Shown: positions 25,168-34,519 of the stretch, one piece after another
Numbering within the stretch: position 1 is the stretch's first letter
Layout of the letters: every line of letters starts with the position of its first letter
NCBI GenBank assembly: GCA_039916305.1
Contig: JBDSLR010000040.1
Span: forward strand, 1-64,000
Direction of reading: 5' to 3'
Source of the DNA: JACMLD01 sp039916305
GTDB lineage: Bacteria; Bacteroidota; Bacteroidia; Chitinophagales; Chitinophagaceae
DNA: 64,000 nucleotides
Position numbers and translations under genes: made by a program
The notes under the pieces: model-generated
The model's database searches: none
What the model was told of the DNA's origin: nothing
Seen by the model: the letters and a program-made list of their open reading frames with translations, nothing else

Positions 25168-26622
25168 TCACTGTCCTGCCGCTACACTATACGATCTTTT
25201 ATCGCCCCACATATTCAGTAGTTCTGATGAGCAGATTTTAAAGTTGCCGCTCAGGCTTATATACAAACCAAGTATATCCTGCTGGTTAAGCGGCTCACCG
25301 TCCAGCGATTCAAAACGCGCATTATAAACATTCACCAGGTTAGTATAAACTGAGCCGGTAGGCCATACCTGTGTGCCGCGATTGCTGATATTTACCAGTT
25401 TGAATTTTACCCCGGCATGGCGCTGGCATTTTACCGCAATGGCTTGTGGCTGCTCATGGCTGTCAATAAACATGTCTACACCTACAATGCTGTCTGCGCT
25501 ATTGTCTTCCTGAGAATACATCATGGCATTTTGCGCCAGTTTAAAAGGCGTCGGTGTTCCGGGTACATTGGGCATTACGGGTTTTGCATTTACTGCCGGT
25601 TTCTTACCCAGGTTGCTGATGACAGCATCTGCAAATTCGGTGGTATTTACTGACTTTATGGATTTATCGCCAAAGTCACCGGTATGTATGCCGTTCTCTA
25701 ATGTGTACAACAAGGCGTTTTCTATTATGCCGGAATTTTCTGTTAAACCAACATGCAGCAGCATTGCAATACCGCTTAATAATAACGCAGTAGGGTTGGC
25801 AATATTTTTTCCGGCAATGTCTGGGGCGGTGCCGTGCACCGCTTCAAAAATAGAAATGTGATCGCCTATATTGGCCGAAGGGGCAAAGCCGAGCCCTCCC
25901 ACCAGTCCGGCGCATAAATCAGATACAATATCGCCCTGTAAATTGGTCAATACAACCACATCAAACAAATCCGGCCGGGTTACCAGTTTCATACACAAAT
26001 CGTCTACAATAATATCATCTGCTTTCAGTTCGGGATATTCTTTGGCTACCTCATAAAAACATTCCAGGAAAAGACCATCCGTTAATTTCATGATATTGGC
26101 CTTGTGTCCGCAACTGATACGCACTGCTTTTTTTAGCCGGGCCATTTCAAACGCGTACCGGATAACCTGCATGCTGCCGGGGCGGGTAATAAAACGGCGA
26201 CTGAGTGCCACATCGTGCGTAAGCATGTGTTCGATACCCCCATAAGTATCTTCAATATTTTCCCGGACAATGGTAATATCAATGGGTATACCAGCTTTGC
26301 TGAATACAGTGTTTACACCATGCAATGTCTGGAATACCCTTTTGTTGGCAAAGGTATTCCAGGTTTTCCTGGCTGTAACGTTGATGCTTTTAACACCCTT
26401 TCCTTTAGGAGTTTCCATTGGGCCTTTAAAAAGCAAACCCAATGATTCTATGGTCTGCTGGGCTTCCGGTGTCATACCGTTGGAAAAGCCTTTGTCGAAC
26501 ACCCATTTGCCCATGTCTACAAATTCATATTCCAGGGGTACATTATTGGCCGTAAAAATTTTTAAAACTGCGGCCATAATTTCCGGGCCGATGCCATCTC
26601 CATTTGCTACAGCAATTTTCAT
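25168..26622 (-). CDS. icd: NADP-dependent isocitrate dehydrogenase (Thermus-type, with C-terminal extension)
   Basis: This TCA-cycle enzyme decarboxylates isocitrate to 2-oxoglutarate. The first 340 residues form the isopropylmalate/isocitrate dehydrogenase fold: VANGDGIGPEIMAAVLKIF, INVTARKTWNTFANKRVFQT, TIVRENIEDTYGGIEHML, DDLCMKLVTRPDLFDVVVLT, NLQGDIVSDLCAGLVGGLGF and FEAVHGTAPDIAGKNIANPT. An additional domain of about 140 residues follows, as in the Thermus thermophilus enzyme; the total is 484. Coenzyme choice is inferred from the subfamily. The start at 26622 puts the first strand right at the N-terminus. Confidence 0.93.
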   Translation of the reverse strand: MKIAVANGDGIGPEIMAAVLKIFTANNVPLEYEFVDMGKWVFDKGFSNGMTPEAQQTIESLGLLFKGPMETPKGKGVKSINVTARKTWNTFANKRVFQTLHGVNTVFSKAGIPIDITIVRENIEDTYGGIEHMLTHDVALSRRFITRPGSMQVIRYAFEMARLKKAVRISCGHKANIMKLTDGLFLECFYEVAKEYPELKADDIIVDDLCMKLVTRPDLFDVVVLTNLQGDIVSDLCAGLVGGLGFAPSANIGDHISIFEAVHGTAPDIAGKNIANPTALLLSGIAMLLHVGLTENSGIIENALLYTLENGIHTGDFGDKSIKSVNTTEFADAVISNLGKKPAVNAKPVMPNVPGTPTPFKLAQNAMMYSQEDNSADSIVGVDMFIDSHEQPQAIAVKCQRHAGVKFKLVNISNRGTQVWPTGSVYTNLVNVYNARFESLDGEPLNQQDILGLYISLSGNFKICSSELLNMWGDKRSYSVAAGQ

Positions 26623-27098
26623 GTGTTATTTTTTTTGTGGGTAAGCCAGTTAAATATATTTTAAATTTTTGTTCAATTTTTCCGGTAGATCCGGCAAATG
26701 GGGAACAATAAAGAAAATTCATATGGCAATAATAAGGTATGCCTATGGGGTCAGGAATGCGCTCCAAATATAAGCGTAGTCACCCGCATTTTTTTAAATG
26801 AAATGTACAAAATTCTTTATCCGGCAGATTAAAAGGGAAAAGAATAAAAGGATGCTTTCCCGATGTTAGTTGCAGAAGATAATCAATCTTATTTTGTGAT
26901 ACTGGTTTGAACCGGCACGTAAAAAATATTGGTTATAAAACTTGCTTTTTCAAAGATATAAGAGAAAATTTTGGCAACTGCGCCCATTATTCCTCAACTT
27001 TTTTCACTGATTTTCGGGCGCAGCGCTACGCCCTCTTTTGCGCTTTCCGCTCTCAGCTCACGTTTTTTGCTTATCTTTCGCCTGCAAACAAAATTCCT
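26623..27098. other. Divergent intergenic region between icd and apaG
   Basis: A 476-base A/T-rich gap. On the minus strand, CAAATATA at 26765-26772 reads TATATTTG, a match to the Bacteroidota -7 box, and could drive icd with a leader of about 140 bases; the -33 element is not evident. On the plus strand, an open frame runs into apaG from a TTG at 26907, but its codons before 27099 look non-coding. No other gene is seen. Confidence 0.45.
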
Positions 27099-27485
27099 AT
27101 GGTCTCTAAAGTCTCAGAAGGCATAGAAATAAGTGTAGAAACTTTCTACCAGCCAGACTACTCCAACCCCCTGCAGTCTGAGTTTATGTTTGCATACCGC
27201 ATAGCAATAGAAAATAAGAACAGCTTCCCCGTAAAATTGCACCGCCGCCATTGGCAGATTTTTGACAGCAATGGTCAAAACCGTGAAGTGGATGGTGAAG
27301 GTGTAGTAGGCGTACAGCCTACCCTGAACCCCGGCGAAAAATACCAGTATGTAAGCGGTTGTAACCTGCGCACAGAAATGGGCCGTATGATTGGCACCTA
27401 CCAGATGGAGAACCTCAGCACCAAAAAAATCTTTGAAGTAACCATTCCCTCGTTTGAAATGGTGGTGCCTTTTAAGAATAACTAG
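27099..27485 (+). CDS. apaG: ApaG family protein
   Basis: The 128-residue protein starts at ATG 27099 (MVSKVSEGIEISVETFYQPD) and is a single FN3-like ApaG domain: FMFAYRIAIENKNSFPVKLH, RRHWQIFDSNGQNREVDGEG, VVGVQPTLNPGEKYQYVSG and GTYQMENLSTKKIFEVTIP. The glycine-rich VDGEGVVG loop, which binds pyrophosphate in some members, is intact. ApaG was linked to cobalt/magnesium efflux in enterobacteria, but the biochemical role is uncertain. The upstream TTG at 26907 would add 64 unrelated residues and is rejected. Confidence 0.93.
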   Translation: MVSKVSEGIEISVETFYQPDYSNPLQSEFMFAYRIAIENKNSFPVKLHRRHWQIFDSNGQNREVDGEGVVGVQPTLNPGEKYQYVSGCNLRTEMGRMIGTYQMENLSTKKIFEVTIPSFEMVVPFKNN

Positions 27486-27654
27486 CCAGCTTTTTGCCGC
27501 AGATCCGCAGATTGAATTTTTACGCTATTTTTTTATCGTTACTCATTTAGGTTGGTCAGCCCCTGTGCACCACAACAGAACAGTATCTCGCTTTAATTAG
27601 TTTGTCCATAATCTGCGGCATGACGATTTTGCGGACATTTACAGCCGTAAAAAT

Positions 27655-27684
27655 AAACAAGCCCCGGTTTCCCGGGGCTTGTTT
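27655..27684. terminator. Strong 13-bp hairpin between apaG and mfd, probable terminator
   Basis: AAACAAGCCCCGG pairs perfectly with CCGGGGCTTGTTT around a TTTC loop. The plus-strand 3' side has only a weak T run, while the minus-strand side continues TTTATTTTT, so it would work better for minus-strand transcripts even though no minus-strand gene lies before it. Confidence 0.7.
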
Positions 27685-27852
27685 CTGTCAATACAGGCAG
27701 GCAATCGTATCATTAAATGTAAAGTCTTTTTTTGTTTTCCAAAGAATTAATAAAAATTTATTTTTAGCAGCATCCGGATGTACGCTTTTTATAGTAGTCT
27801 GTGCTGCCGTGAAATTAATAGCATTCGTGCCAAATAGTGTCCCTGGCGTTCG

Positions 27853-27860
27853 TATATTTG
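27853..27860 (+). promoter_or_regulatory. Possible -7 box (TATATTTG) of mfd
   Basis: TATATTTG matches TAnnTTTG and ends eight bases before the chosen mfd ATG at 27869. No good -33 element is seen. Confidence 0.4.
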
Positions 27861-27868
27861 CAGCCTTC

Positions 27869-30800
27869 ATGAATTTGAATGTGTTGCTGGAAGCGTTTGG
27901 TAAAGATTCCCGCGTTTTTTCTATTGCGGACAGGATTACTATGTCCAAACCCCAGCAGCTGTTTCTCAAAAACCTGCAAGGCAGCGCCTCCCAATTTGTA
28001 GTAGCGGCTATTTTTCAGCATCCCACCTGTGCGCAGGTTAACCACGTTATTGTACTTAATGATGCAGAAGAAGCGGCTTATTTTCATAACACCCTGGAGA
28101 ATCTCACCAATGCGCTGGACCTTTTTTACTTTCCCTCTTCCTTTAAAAATAGAAAGAATTTCCGGCTGCTCAATTCATCGCATGTCATGCTGCGTACCGA
28201 AGCATTGACCAAACTGAGCGGCGGCGGCAATAAAAAAATCGTTGTTACCTATCCCGAAGCGCTGTTTGAAAAAGTGGTGCTGCCAAAAACACTCTCGGCC
28301 AATATCATCCGCATAAAAAATGGGGATGTGCTGGACATTAACAAACTGCTGGAACAACTCGCCGGCTACGGTTTTAACCGTACTGATTTTGTATATGAGC
28401 CCGGCCAGTTTGCCGTACGTGGCGGCATCCTGGATATTTATTCTTTTGGTAATGAAAAGCCTTACCGTATTGAATTGTTTGGCAATGATGTAGACTCTAT
28501 CCGCATTTTTGATCCGGAAACACAGCTGAGTGAAAGAAAACTGCTGCAGGTAACCATCATACCCAATGTGGAAACCCAGTTTGAAGATGGCGAGAAAGTT
28601 TCTTTGCTGGAGTTTTTGCAGGAGAATACTGCCGTTTGGCTGCAGGACTGGGAGGTGATAAAAGAAAAAATGCTGGTGGAAGAGGAAGATCTTCAGTTCT
28701 TTATTGAACTGCAGCGGGAAGCCGGTCCTGCTACCCGTAAGCCAGCCAATGATGATGACGATGATAAACTGGAAAAGAAGGTTGTTGCTGAAGAGGATTT
28801 TATAAAGGCGGATGAGCTGGAAGAACAGATTAACACCAGGCACCGCATAGAATTTGGTCACCAGCCATCACAGCCCACTTTTCATGAAATTGAATTTCAT
28901 ACCAAGGAACAACCCGCTTTTAACCGTCAGTTTGATATGCTGATCAGAGATTTAAAAAGCAGGGAGGCTAATAAATATGATATCTACCTGTTTGCGGAAA
29001 ATCCAAAACAGTTAGAACGCCTGCACACCATTTTTACAGATCTGAAAGCAGACATACAACTGACACCAGTACCGGTGTCTATTCACCAGGGGTTTATTGA
29101 TGATGACTTAAAAATAATCTGTTATACCGATCACCAGATTTTTCAGCGCTACCACAAATACCGGGTAAAGCAGGCTTACAATAAAAACAAGGCGCTTACC
29201 TTAAGAACCCTGCGGGAGCTACAGCCAGGCGATTATGTAACCCATATTGATCATGGCGTGGGTGTGTACAGCGGATTGCAAAAGATAGAAGCCAATGGTA
29301 AACTGCAGGAAGCCGTGCGCATCATTTATAAAGACAGCGATATTTTATATGTAAACATCAACTCGCTGCATAAAATAGCCAAATTCACAGGCAAAGAAGG
29401 GTCTGTACCAAAAGTGAATAAGCTGGGCAGTGATGTGTGGAACCGCCTTAAGGAAAAAACCAAGACCAAGGTAAAGGAGATTGCATTTGATCTTATTAAG
29501 TTATACGCCCAGCGAAAAGCGCAGGTGGGTTTTGCGCACCTGCCGGATAATTACATGCAGACAGAACTTGAAGCATCGTTTATTTATGAAGACACCCCCG
29601 ACCAGAGCAAGGCTTCAGCAGATGTAAAAAAAGACATGGAATTGCCCGCACCTATGGATCGCCTGGTATGCGGAGATGTAGGATTCGGTAAAACGGAAAT
29701 TGCCGTTCGCGCAGCGTTTAAAACCTGCTGCGATGGTAAGCAGGCCGTTATTTTGGTGCCTACTACCATCCTTGCTTTTCAGCATTATAAAACATTCAGT
29801 GAGCGGTTAAAAGACTTCCCGGTAACCATCGATTACCTGAACCGCTTTAAGTCTTCCAAAGAAAAAAAGGAAACCCTCAAAAGGCTGGAAGAGGGAAAAG
29901 TTGACATCATCATCGGCACCCATGCCTTGCTGGGCAAAGAAATAAAGTTTAAAGACCTTGGACTGATGGTGATAGATGAGGAGCAGAAATTTGGTGTAGC
30001 AGCAAAAGAAAAAATAAAAACCCTGCGCACAAATGTGGATTGCCTTACCCTAACGGCAACGCCTATACCAAGAACACTGCAATTTAGCCTGATGGGTGCA
30101 CGGGATCTTAGCATCATTAACACACCGCCGCCTAACCGGCAGCCTATACAAACCGAAGTGGCCGTTTTTAACGAAGACTTCATCCGCGATGCTGTTTACT
30201 ACGAAACCGAAAGGGGTGGACAAGTTTTCTTTATCCATAACCGGGTAAATGGCCTGGGAGAAATGGCAGGTCTTATACAAGGCCTCTGTCCTGACTTAAG
30301 CATTGGTTTTGCACACGGTCAGCTGGAAGGCCATGAACTGGAAGAGCGCATTCTTGATTTTATTGAGCAGAAATATGATGTACTGGTTTGTACCAATATT
30401 GTTGAAAGCGGCGTAGACATTCCCAATGTAAATACTATTATTATCAACAATGCCCACCAGTTTGGCTTAAGTGATTTGCACCAGCTGCGGGGCAGGGTGG
30501 GCCGCAGCAATAAAAAAGCGTTCTGTTATTTACTGGCGCCACCGGTAAGCACATTACCATCTGATTCAAGAAAGCGACTGCAAACGCTGGAACAGCACAG
30601 CGAACTGGGCAGCGGTTTCCAGATAGCCATGCGCGACCTGGACATACGCGGTGCGGGCAATATGCTGGGCGGTGAGCAAAGCGGGTTTATGGCTGAGATT
30701 GGGTTTGAAATGTACCAGAAGATCCTTGATGAAGCCATTCGCGAATTGAAACGTACTTCTTTCCGCGAGGTGTTTAAAGAGGAAATACAAAAGCAGGAAG

Positions 30801-31285
30801 ATTTTGTGCAGGATTGCACCATTGATACAGATTTAGAGATACTCATACCCGATAGTTATGTTGAAAGTATAACAGAACGCTTATCGCTGTACACGCGGCT
30901 TGACAATTGCGATACCGAAGCTGAATTAAAGGATTTTCACAAAGAAATGGCCGACCGGTTTGGTCCTGTACCTGCGCAGGTGGAAGACCTGTTCATTACT
31001 TTGCGCTGCCGTAAACTGGCGGTAGAATTAGGCTTCGAAAAAATGAGCCTGAAAGACAATATTCTGCGCTGCTTTTTTATCAACCGCCCCGATTCTCCGT
31101 ATTTTGAGTCGGATATTTTTAAAAATACCCTCGATTTTTTACAGAAGGATACCAATAAGGCCAAGCTGAAACAGGTAGGAAAATTGTTCCTGCTGGTTGT
31201 AAATGATGTAAAGAGTATGGAAGCCATGCTTAGCTTCCTGCAACGAATGCACAAGTCAGTTATAAGGGTGGAAGTACTGGGCTGA
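27869..31285 (+). CDS. mfd: Transcription-repair coupling factor
   Basis: Mfd is a DNA translocase that removes RNA polymerase stalled at lesions and recruits UvrA. I start it at the ATG at 27869 (MNLNVLLEAFGKDSRVFSIA), giving about 1138 residues, normal for the family; upstream in-frame codons cross a terminator-like hairpin. Seen in order: the UvrB-homology N-terminus with FVYEPGQFAVRGGILDIYSF; an acidic linker (NDDDDDKLEKK); the RNA polymerase-interacting domain (LQPGDYVTHIDHGVGVYSGL); a RecG-like helicase with Walker A GDVGFGKTE (about residue 602), DEEQKFG (about 703), TATPIPRTLQFSLMGARDLS and QLRGRVGRSNKKAFCYLL; and the C-terminal UvrA-binding domain. uvrC, acting in the same repair pathway, is also in this window. 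Confidence 0.97.
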   Translation: MNLNVLLEAFGKDSRVFSIADRITMSKPQQLFLKNLQGSASQFVVAAIFQHPTCAQVNHVIVLNDAEEAAYFHNTLENLTNALDLFYFPSSFKNRKNFRLLNSSHVMLRTEALTKLSGGGNKKIVVTYPEALFEKVVLPKTLSANIIRIKNGDVLDINKLLEQLAGYGFNRTDFVYEPGQFAVRGGILDIYSFGNEKPYRIELFGNDVDSIRIFDPETQLSERKLLQVTIIPNVETQFEDGEKVSLLEFLQENTAVWLQDWEVIKEKMLVEEEDLQFFIELQREAGPATRKPANDDDDDKLEKKVVAEEDFIKADELEEQINTRHRIEFGHQPSQPTFHEIEFHTKEQPAFNRQFDMLIRDLKSREANKYDIYLFAENPKQLERLHTIFTDLKADIQLTPVPVSIHQGFIDDDLKIICYTDHQIFQRYHKYRVKQAYNKNKALTLRTLRELQPGDYVTHIDHGVGVYSGLQKIEANGKLQEAVRIIYKDSDILYVNINSLHKIAKFTGKEGSVPKVNKLGSDVWNRLKEKTKTKVKEIAFDLIKLYAQRKAQVGFAHLPDNYMQTELEASFIYEDTPDQSKASADVKKDMELPAPMDRLVCGDVGFGKTEIAVRAAFKTCCDGKQAVILVPTTILAFQHYKTFSERLKDFPVTIDYLNRFKSSKEKKETLKRLEEGKVDIIIGTHALLGKEIKFKDLGLMVIDEEQKFGVAAKEKIKTLRTNVDCLTLTATPIPRTLQFSLMGARDLSIINTPPPNRQPIQTEVAVFNEDFIRDAVYYETERGGQVFFIHNRVNGLGEMAGLIQGLCPDLSIGFAHGQLEGHELEERILDFIEQKYDVLVCTNIVESGVDIPNVNTIIINNAHQFGLSDLHQLRGRVGRSNKKAFCYLLAPPVSTLPSDSRKRLQTLEQHSELGSGFQIAMRDLDIRGAGNMLGGEQSGFMAEIGFEMYQKILDEAIRELKRTSFREVFKEEIQKQEDFVQDCTIDTDLEILIPDSYVESITERLSLYTRLDNCDTEAELKDFHKEMADRFGPVPAQVEDLFITLRCRKLAVELGFEKMSLKDNILRCFFINRPDSPYFESDIFKNTLDFLQKDTNKAKLKQVGKLFLLVVNDVKSMEAMLSFLQRMHKSVIRVEVLG

Positions 31286-31351
31286 TAGTTAGCAACACGC
31301 TTACTGATGGCTGCGCAAATGCGCTAAAAAATCTCAACGATAAGCTGTGAA

Positions 31352-31780
31352 TCAGAGGTCCTTTTCCATTACATAATGCGGAATAGTAACTTCTGTAAAT
31401 TCCTCCCCGGTGATGCGGTAACCCTGTTTTTCATAAAACCCGGAGGCAGTTTTACGGGCGTGCATCAGTAGCTTTCTATAACCCATATCGCGGGCAATAT
31501 TTTCCGCAAAGTTCATAAGCGCCCGGCCAATACCCTTGCCCTGCACATTATTTAAAACAGCCATCTGGCGCAGGCGGGCAGTTTTATCGGCCTGTTTAAT
31601 GAGCATGCAGCAGCCCAGCATGCGCTCGTCTTCAAAAGCGCCAATCAGCACTTCTTCTTTTTCTTTTTCCAGTTCTTCTGGGGTAAAGCTAAGGCCAAGC
31701 GGTTTGCGCAATATGTCCATGCGCATCTGAACCATTTGCTGGTATTCCCTGGAGCCGTGATCTATAATCTTTAATGCCAT
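31352..31780 (-). CDS. GNAT family N-acetyltransferase
   Basis: The 142-residue protein is a single GNAT fold. Acetyl-CoA binding motif A is VLNNVQGKGIGRALMNFAE, where QGKGIG matches Q/R-x-x-G-x-G/A. The strands GCCMLIKQADKTARLRQMAV precede it, and LLMHARKTASGFYEKQGYRI with the typical A-x-x-FY-x-x-xGY follows. The family moves an acetyl group from acetyl-CoA to an amine; the substrate is not predictable here. It lies tail-to-tail with mfd and upstream of repeat copy C. Confidence 0.93.
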   Translation of the reverse strand: MALKIIDHGSREYQQMVQMRMDILRKPLGLSFTPEELEKEKEEVLIGAFEDERMLGCCMLIKQADKTARLRQMAVLNNVQGKGIGRALMNFAENIARDMGYRKLLMHARKTASGFYEKQGYRITGEEFTEVTIPHYVMEKDL

Positions 31781-31857
31781 GCAGTTAGCTTATTAATGTT
31801 GGATTGTCCCCGAATTTACAAAGAAATTGTGGATTTAAGGATTTAGTGATGCAGCAG

Positions 31858-31955
31858 GCAATTGCTGATTTCGGAATTGTGTGATTTGGTGATTTCTTTT
31901 TTGCCAGTCCCGCACAAATCCCAAAATCTCTACATCTCAAAATCAACAATATCGA
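31858..31955. repeat. Intergenic inverted repeat, copy C (GATTTTGAGAT family)
   Basis: GCAATTGCTGATTTCGGAAT (from 31858) faces CTCAAAATCAACAAT (31936-31950), whose complement is ATTGTTGATTTTGAG. Inner segments GTGATTTGGTGATTTC and CACAAATCCCAAAATCTC also correspond. Related degenerate words begin as early as 31822. It lies between the GNAT gene and gldF. Confidence 0.6.
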
Positions 31956-31991
31956 ACTGCATTATTCATTTTTTCTCTGCGTTGAATACAT

Positions 31992-31999
31992 TATTTTTG
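31992..31999 (+). promoter_or_regulatory. Possible -7 box (TATTTTTG) directly before gldF
   Basis: TATTTTTG fits TAnnTTTG and ends four bases before the gldF ATG, implying a leaderless or nearly leaderless transcript. The -33 position reads TTTT rather than TTTG. Confidence 0.4.
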
Positions 32000-32003
32000 G
32001 CGC

Positions 32004-32735
32004 ATGTGGCCTGTTTGCAAAAAAGAATTCCGGCAGTTTTTCAGCAGTCTTACGGGTATGATAGCCCTGGCAGTATTTTTATTGCTGAACGGCCTGTTCT
32101 TGTTTGTTTTTCCAGACAGCAATATGCTGGATTTTGGATATGCCACGCTGGATAAGTTTTTTGAGTTGGCTCCCTGGATACTCACGTTTCTTGTGCCGGC
32201 TATTACCATGCGCAGCCTGGCCGATGAATTTAAGGGCGGCACCTACGAAATCCTCCAGACCAAACCACTTGGGTATCCTCAACTGGTAGCTGGCAAATAC
32301 TTTGGATGCCTGCTCATTGTGCTGATGGCTTTACTACCTACCATTTTGTATGCATTTACCATGCAGGCTTTAAGCGCCGGCGGTGCGGGCATCGATTTGG
32401 GCGGCACGGTTGGCTCTTATATTGGCCTGTTTTTTTTAGCAGCTGTATTTACTGCCATTGGCATATGCTGCAGCAGTTTTACCAGTAATGCAGTGGTTGC
32501 TTTTATAGTAAGTGCTTTTGCCTGTTTTATTTTATACAGTGGATTCAACGCCATCAGCCGGGTAGCAGCCCTTGCTTCCGGTGCGGATTATTATATTGAA
32601 ATGCTGGGGATTGATTTTCATTACCGCAGCATCAGCCGGGGCGTGATAGACAGCCGTGATATTGTTTATTTTATCAGCATAATTGCATTCTTTTTGTTGT
32701 TTACCCAACGCAACCTTATTAAACGCAGGCCCTGA
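32004..32735 (+). CDS. gldF: GldF, ABC transporter permease subunit linked to gliding
   Basis: The 243-residue protein has about six membrane helices and the GldF pattern: CKKEFRQFFSSLTGMIALAV at the N-terminus, FLLLNGLFLFVFPDSNMLDF, FFELAPWILTFLVPAITMRS and FKGGTYEILQTKPLGYPQLV, followed by ISRGVIDSRDIVYFISIIAF. GldF and GldG form the membrane part of an ABC transporter whose ATPase is GldA; mutants of Flavobacterium johnsoniae lose gliding, though many gliders lack the system. The stop codon directly abuts the gldG start. gldA is not in this window, which is normal as it is often unlinked. Confidence 0.93.
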   Translation: MWPVCKKEFRQFFSSLTGMIALAVFLLLNGLFLFVFPDSNMLDFGYATLDKFFELAPWILTFLVPAITMRSLADEFKGGTYEILQTKPLGYPQLVAGKYFGCLLIVLMALLPTILYAFTMQALSAGGAGIDLGGTVGSYIGLFFLAAVFTAIGICCSSFTSNAVVAFIVSAFACFILYSGFNAISRVAALASGADYYIEMLGIDFHYRSISRGVIDSRDIVYFISIIAFFLLFTQRNLIKRRP

Positions 32736-34457
32736 ATGAAAAAATTGCTGGCTACAAAATACTGGTGGATTGTTTTACCTGCACTGCTGGTGCTGGTCAA
32801 CTGGGCCGCGTCTTATTTTAATGTGCGTGCAGATCTTACGTCAGAGAAAAGATACACCCTGTCTCAACCCACCAAAAAAATGCTGCGGGGTATTAAAGAC
32901 CAGGTAAACATCACTGTTTTCCTGGAAGGTGATATGCCCAAAGACTTCAAAAAACTAAAAAACACTACCCAGGAATTATTGCAGGAGTTTAAAGAAGTGG
33001 GCAAAAGCAATATAAAATATGTATTTGAAAAAGCAGGTGCGGGGTTGAATGATTCGGCCAAATCATATTTCCAGGATTCTATTGCCAGGCTCGGTATCAA
33101 GCCCTATACCATCAACGCGCAAACGAAGGAAGGCGAAGGAACGGAGCAAAGACAAGTGGTGCCGGGCGCCTTACTTTCTTATAATGGCAGGGTGATGGCG
33201 GTAGATTTGCTGGCCGGTCAGAACTCAGGGCTTGACGAAAGCTCCATCAACCGCGTAGAAGCTACCCTTGAATACAAGTTTGCCAATGCCATACACAAAC
33301 TCACCAAAGACACTGTTCCACTGATTGGATATCTTACCGGCAACGGGGAACCGCTTTCTTATAACGTTTATGATCTCATAGAAAGAAACCTGAAACCCAA
33401 TTACGCTTTCCGCATTTTTAACCTGGACAGCTTTCCATCGGTACCTGCTGTTTTCAGCGCTATGATTATTGCCAAGCCCACGCAAAAATTTACAGATGAA
33501 CAGAAACTGAAAATTGATCAGTATGTAATGCGGGGTGGCAAAATATTGTGGATGGTAGATCAGCTGTTTGCAGAAATGGACAGCTTACGCAGGGCACAGA
33601 ATGAATTTATTGCCTTTGACAGGGGACTTAACCTGGACGACCTGCTTTTTAAATATGGTGTGCGCATCAACCAGGACCTGGTGCAGGATTTAAACTGTGC
33701 TAAAATTGCCACCACCGTAGGCGAAGCAGGTGGTAAACCGCAGATAGAGCCCTTATCGTGGACCTACTTTCCATTGCTTAGCAATTTTAACGGGCATCCT
33801 GTTGCTAAAAACCTTGATTACGTAGTCGCGGAATTTCCCAACAGTATAGACACGGTAGCGGCGGCGGGCATCAGCAAAACTATTTTACTGGCCACTTCCG
33901 CAGAAAGCAGGATATTGAGCACCCCTGCAAAAGTTAGCTGGAATAGTATTCAAACGGAAGAAGACTTAAAAAGATTTAATGGCGGTAATATACCGGTAGC
34001 TGTTTTGCTGGAGGGGCAATTCAATTCTCTTTTTACCAACCGGCTGGGGACAGATATGCAAAATAACCTGAATGTTATAGGGGAACCGTTTGTGGCGCAG
34101 GCAGGAAAGCCGGGTAAGATGATTGTGCTTTCAGACGGTGATATAGCTATGAACCTGATGACGCAGAACGACGGGCCATTGCAGATGGGTATGCCGGAAG
34201 CCTATCCTGCTTTCAGGTACAAATATGCCAATAGTGAATTTGTAATGAATTGCATAGAATACCTGGTAGATAATTCCGGTATATTGGAAGCCCGCAGCAA
34301 AGACATTACCCTACGTTTGCTGGATAAGAAAAAACTAGAAACGGATAAAGTGAAATGGCAGCTCATTAATATTACCGGGCCGCTTTTACTGGTCATTTTG
34401 GCCGGTAGTTTGTACCAATTTATGCGCAAAAGAAAATATAGCAAAATCAGTTCATAA
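32736..34457 (+). CDS. gldG: GldG, ABC transporter substrate-binding-like subunit linked to gliding
   Basis: The 573-residue protein has an N-terminal membrane helix (about 11-28), the GldG opening NVRADLTSEKRYTLSQPTKK, a long extracytoplasmic ABC_transp_aux-type domain (ITVFLEGDMPKDFKKLKNTT, PLIGYLTGNGEPLSYNVYDL, MRGGKILWMVD, IVLSDGDIAMN) and a C-terminal membrane helix (about 545-563). Its ATG follows the gldF stop codon without a gap, so the two are co-translated. The role is inferred from Flavobacterium johnsoniae. Confidence 0.93.
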   Translation: MKKLLATKYWWIVLPALLVLVNWAASYFNVRADLTSEKRYTLSQPTKKMLRGIKDQVNITVFLEGDMPKDFKKLKNTTQELLQEFKEVGKSNIKYVFEKAGAGLNDSAKSYFQDSIARLGIKPYTINAQTKEGEGTEQRQVVPGALLSYNGRVMAVDLLAGQNSGLDESSINRVEATLEYKFANAIHKLTKDTVPLIGYLTGNGEPLSYNVYDLIERNLKPNYAFRIFNLDSFPSVPAVFSAMIIAKPTQKFTDEQKLKIDQYVMRGGKILWMVDQLFAEMDSLRRAQNEFIAFDRGLNLDDLLFKYGVRINQDLVQDLNCAKIATTVGEAGGKPQIEPLSWTYFPLLSNFNGHPVAKNLDYVVAEFPNSIDTVAAAGISKTILLATSAESRILSTPAKVSWNSIQTEEDLKRFNGGNIPVAVLLEGQFNSLFTNRLGTDMQNNLNVIGEPFVAQAGKPGKMIVLSDGDIAMNLMTQNDGPLQMGMPEAYPAFRYKYANSEFVMNCIEYLVDNSGILEARSKDITLRLLDKKKLETDKVKWQLINITGPLLLVILAGSLYQFMRKRKYSKISS

Positions 34458-34519
34458 GTGTATGGTTGGCTGCGCAAATGAACCATGAACTACCGAACTT
34501 TGAACTAAGAACCACAAAA

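Larger units (their letters stand above)
27486..27868. other. apaG-mfd intergenic region with inverted repeats and promoter-like box
   Basis: A 383-base gap. It holds GCCGCAGAT (27496-27504) and CCGCAGATT (27505-27513), with the inverted copy AATCTGCGGC at 27610-27619, then the strong hairpin at 27655-27684 and the -7-like box before mfd. The open frame extending upstream of mfd through this region crosses the hairpin and looks non-coding. Confidence 0.5.

Noticed and set aside
26907..27098. In-frame N-terminal extension of ApaG from a TTG codon
   Set aside because: The 64 extra residues do not resemble ApaG and look non-coding; ATG 27099 gives the normal length.
27602..27868. In-frame upstream extension of Mfd
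   Set aside because: It crosses a 13-bp terminator-like hairpin and adds 89 residues unlike Mfd; ATG 27869 follows a -7-like box.
31304..34479. Shared word GGCTGCGCAAATG near 31309 and 34469
   Set aside because: A single 13-base match without structure or further copies; probably chance.
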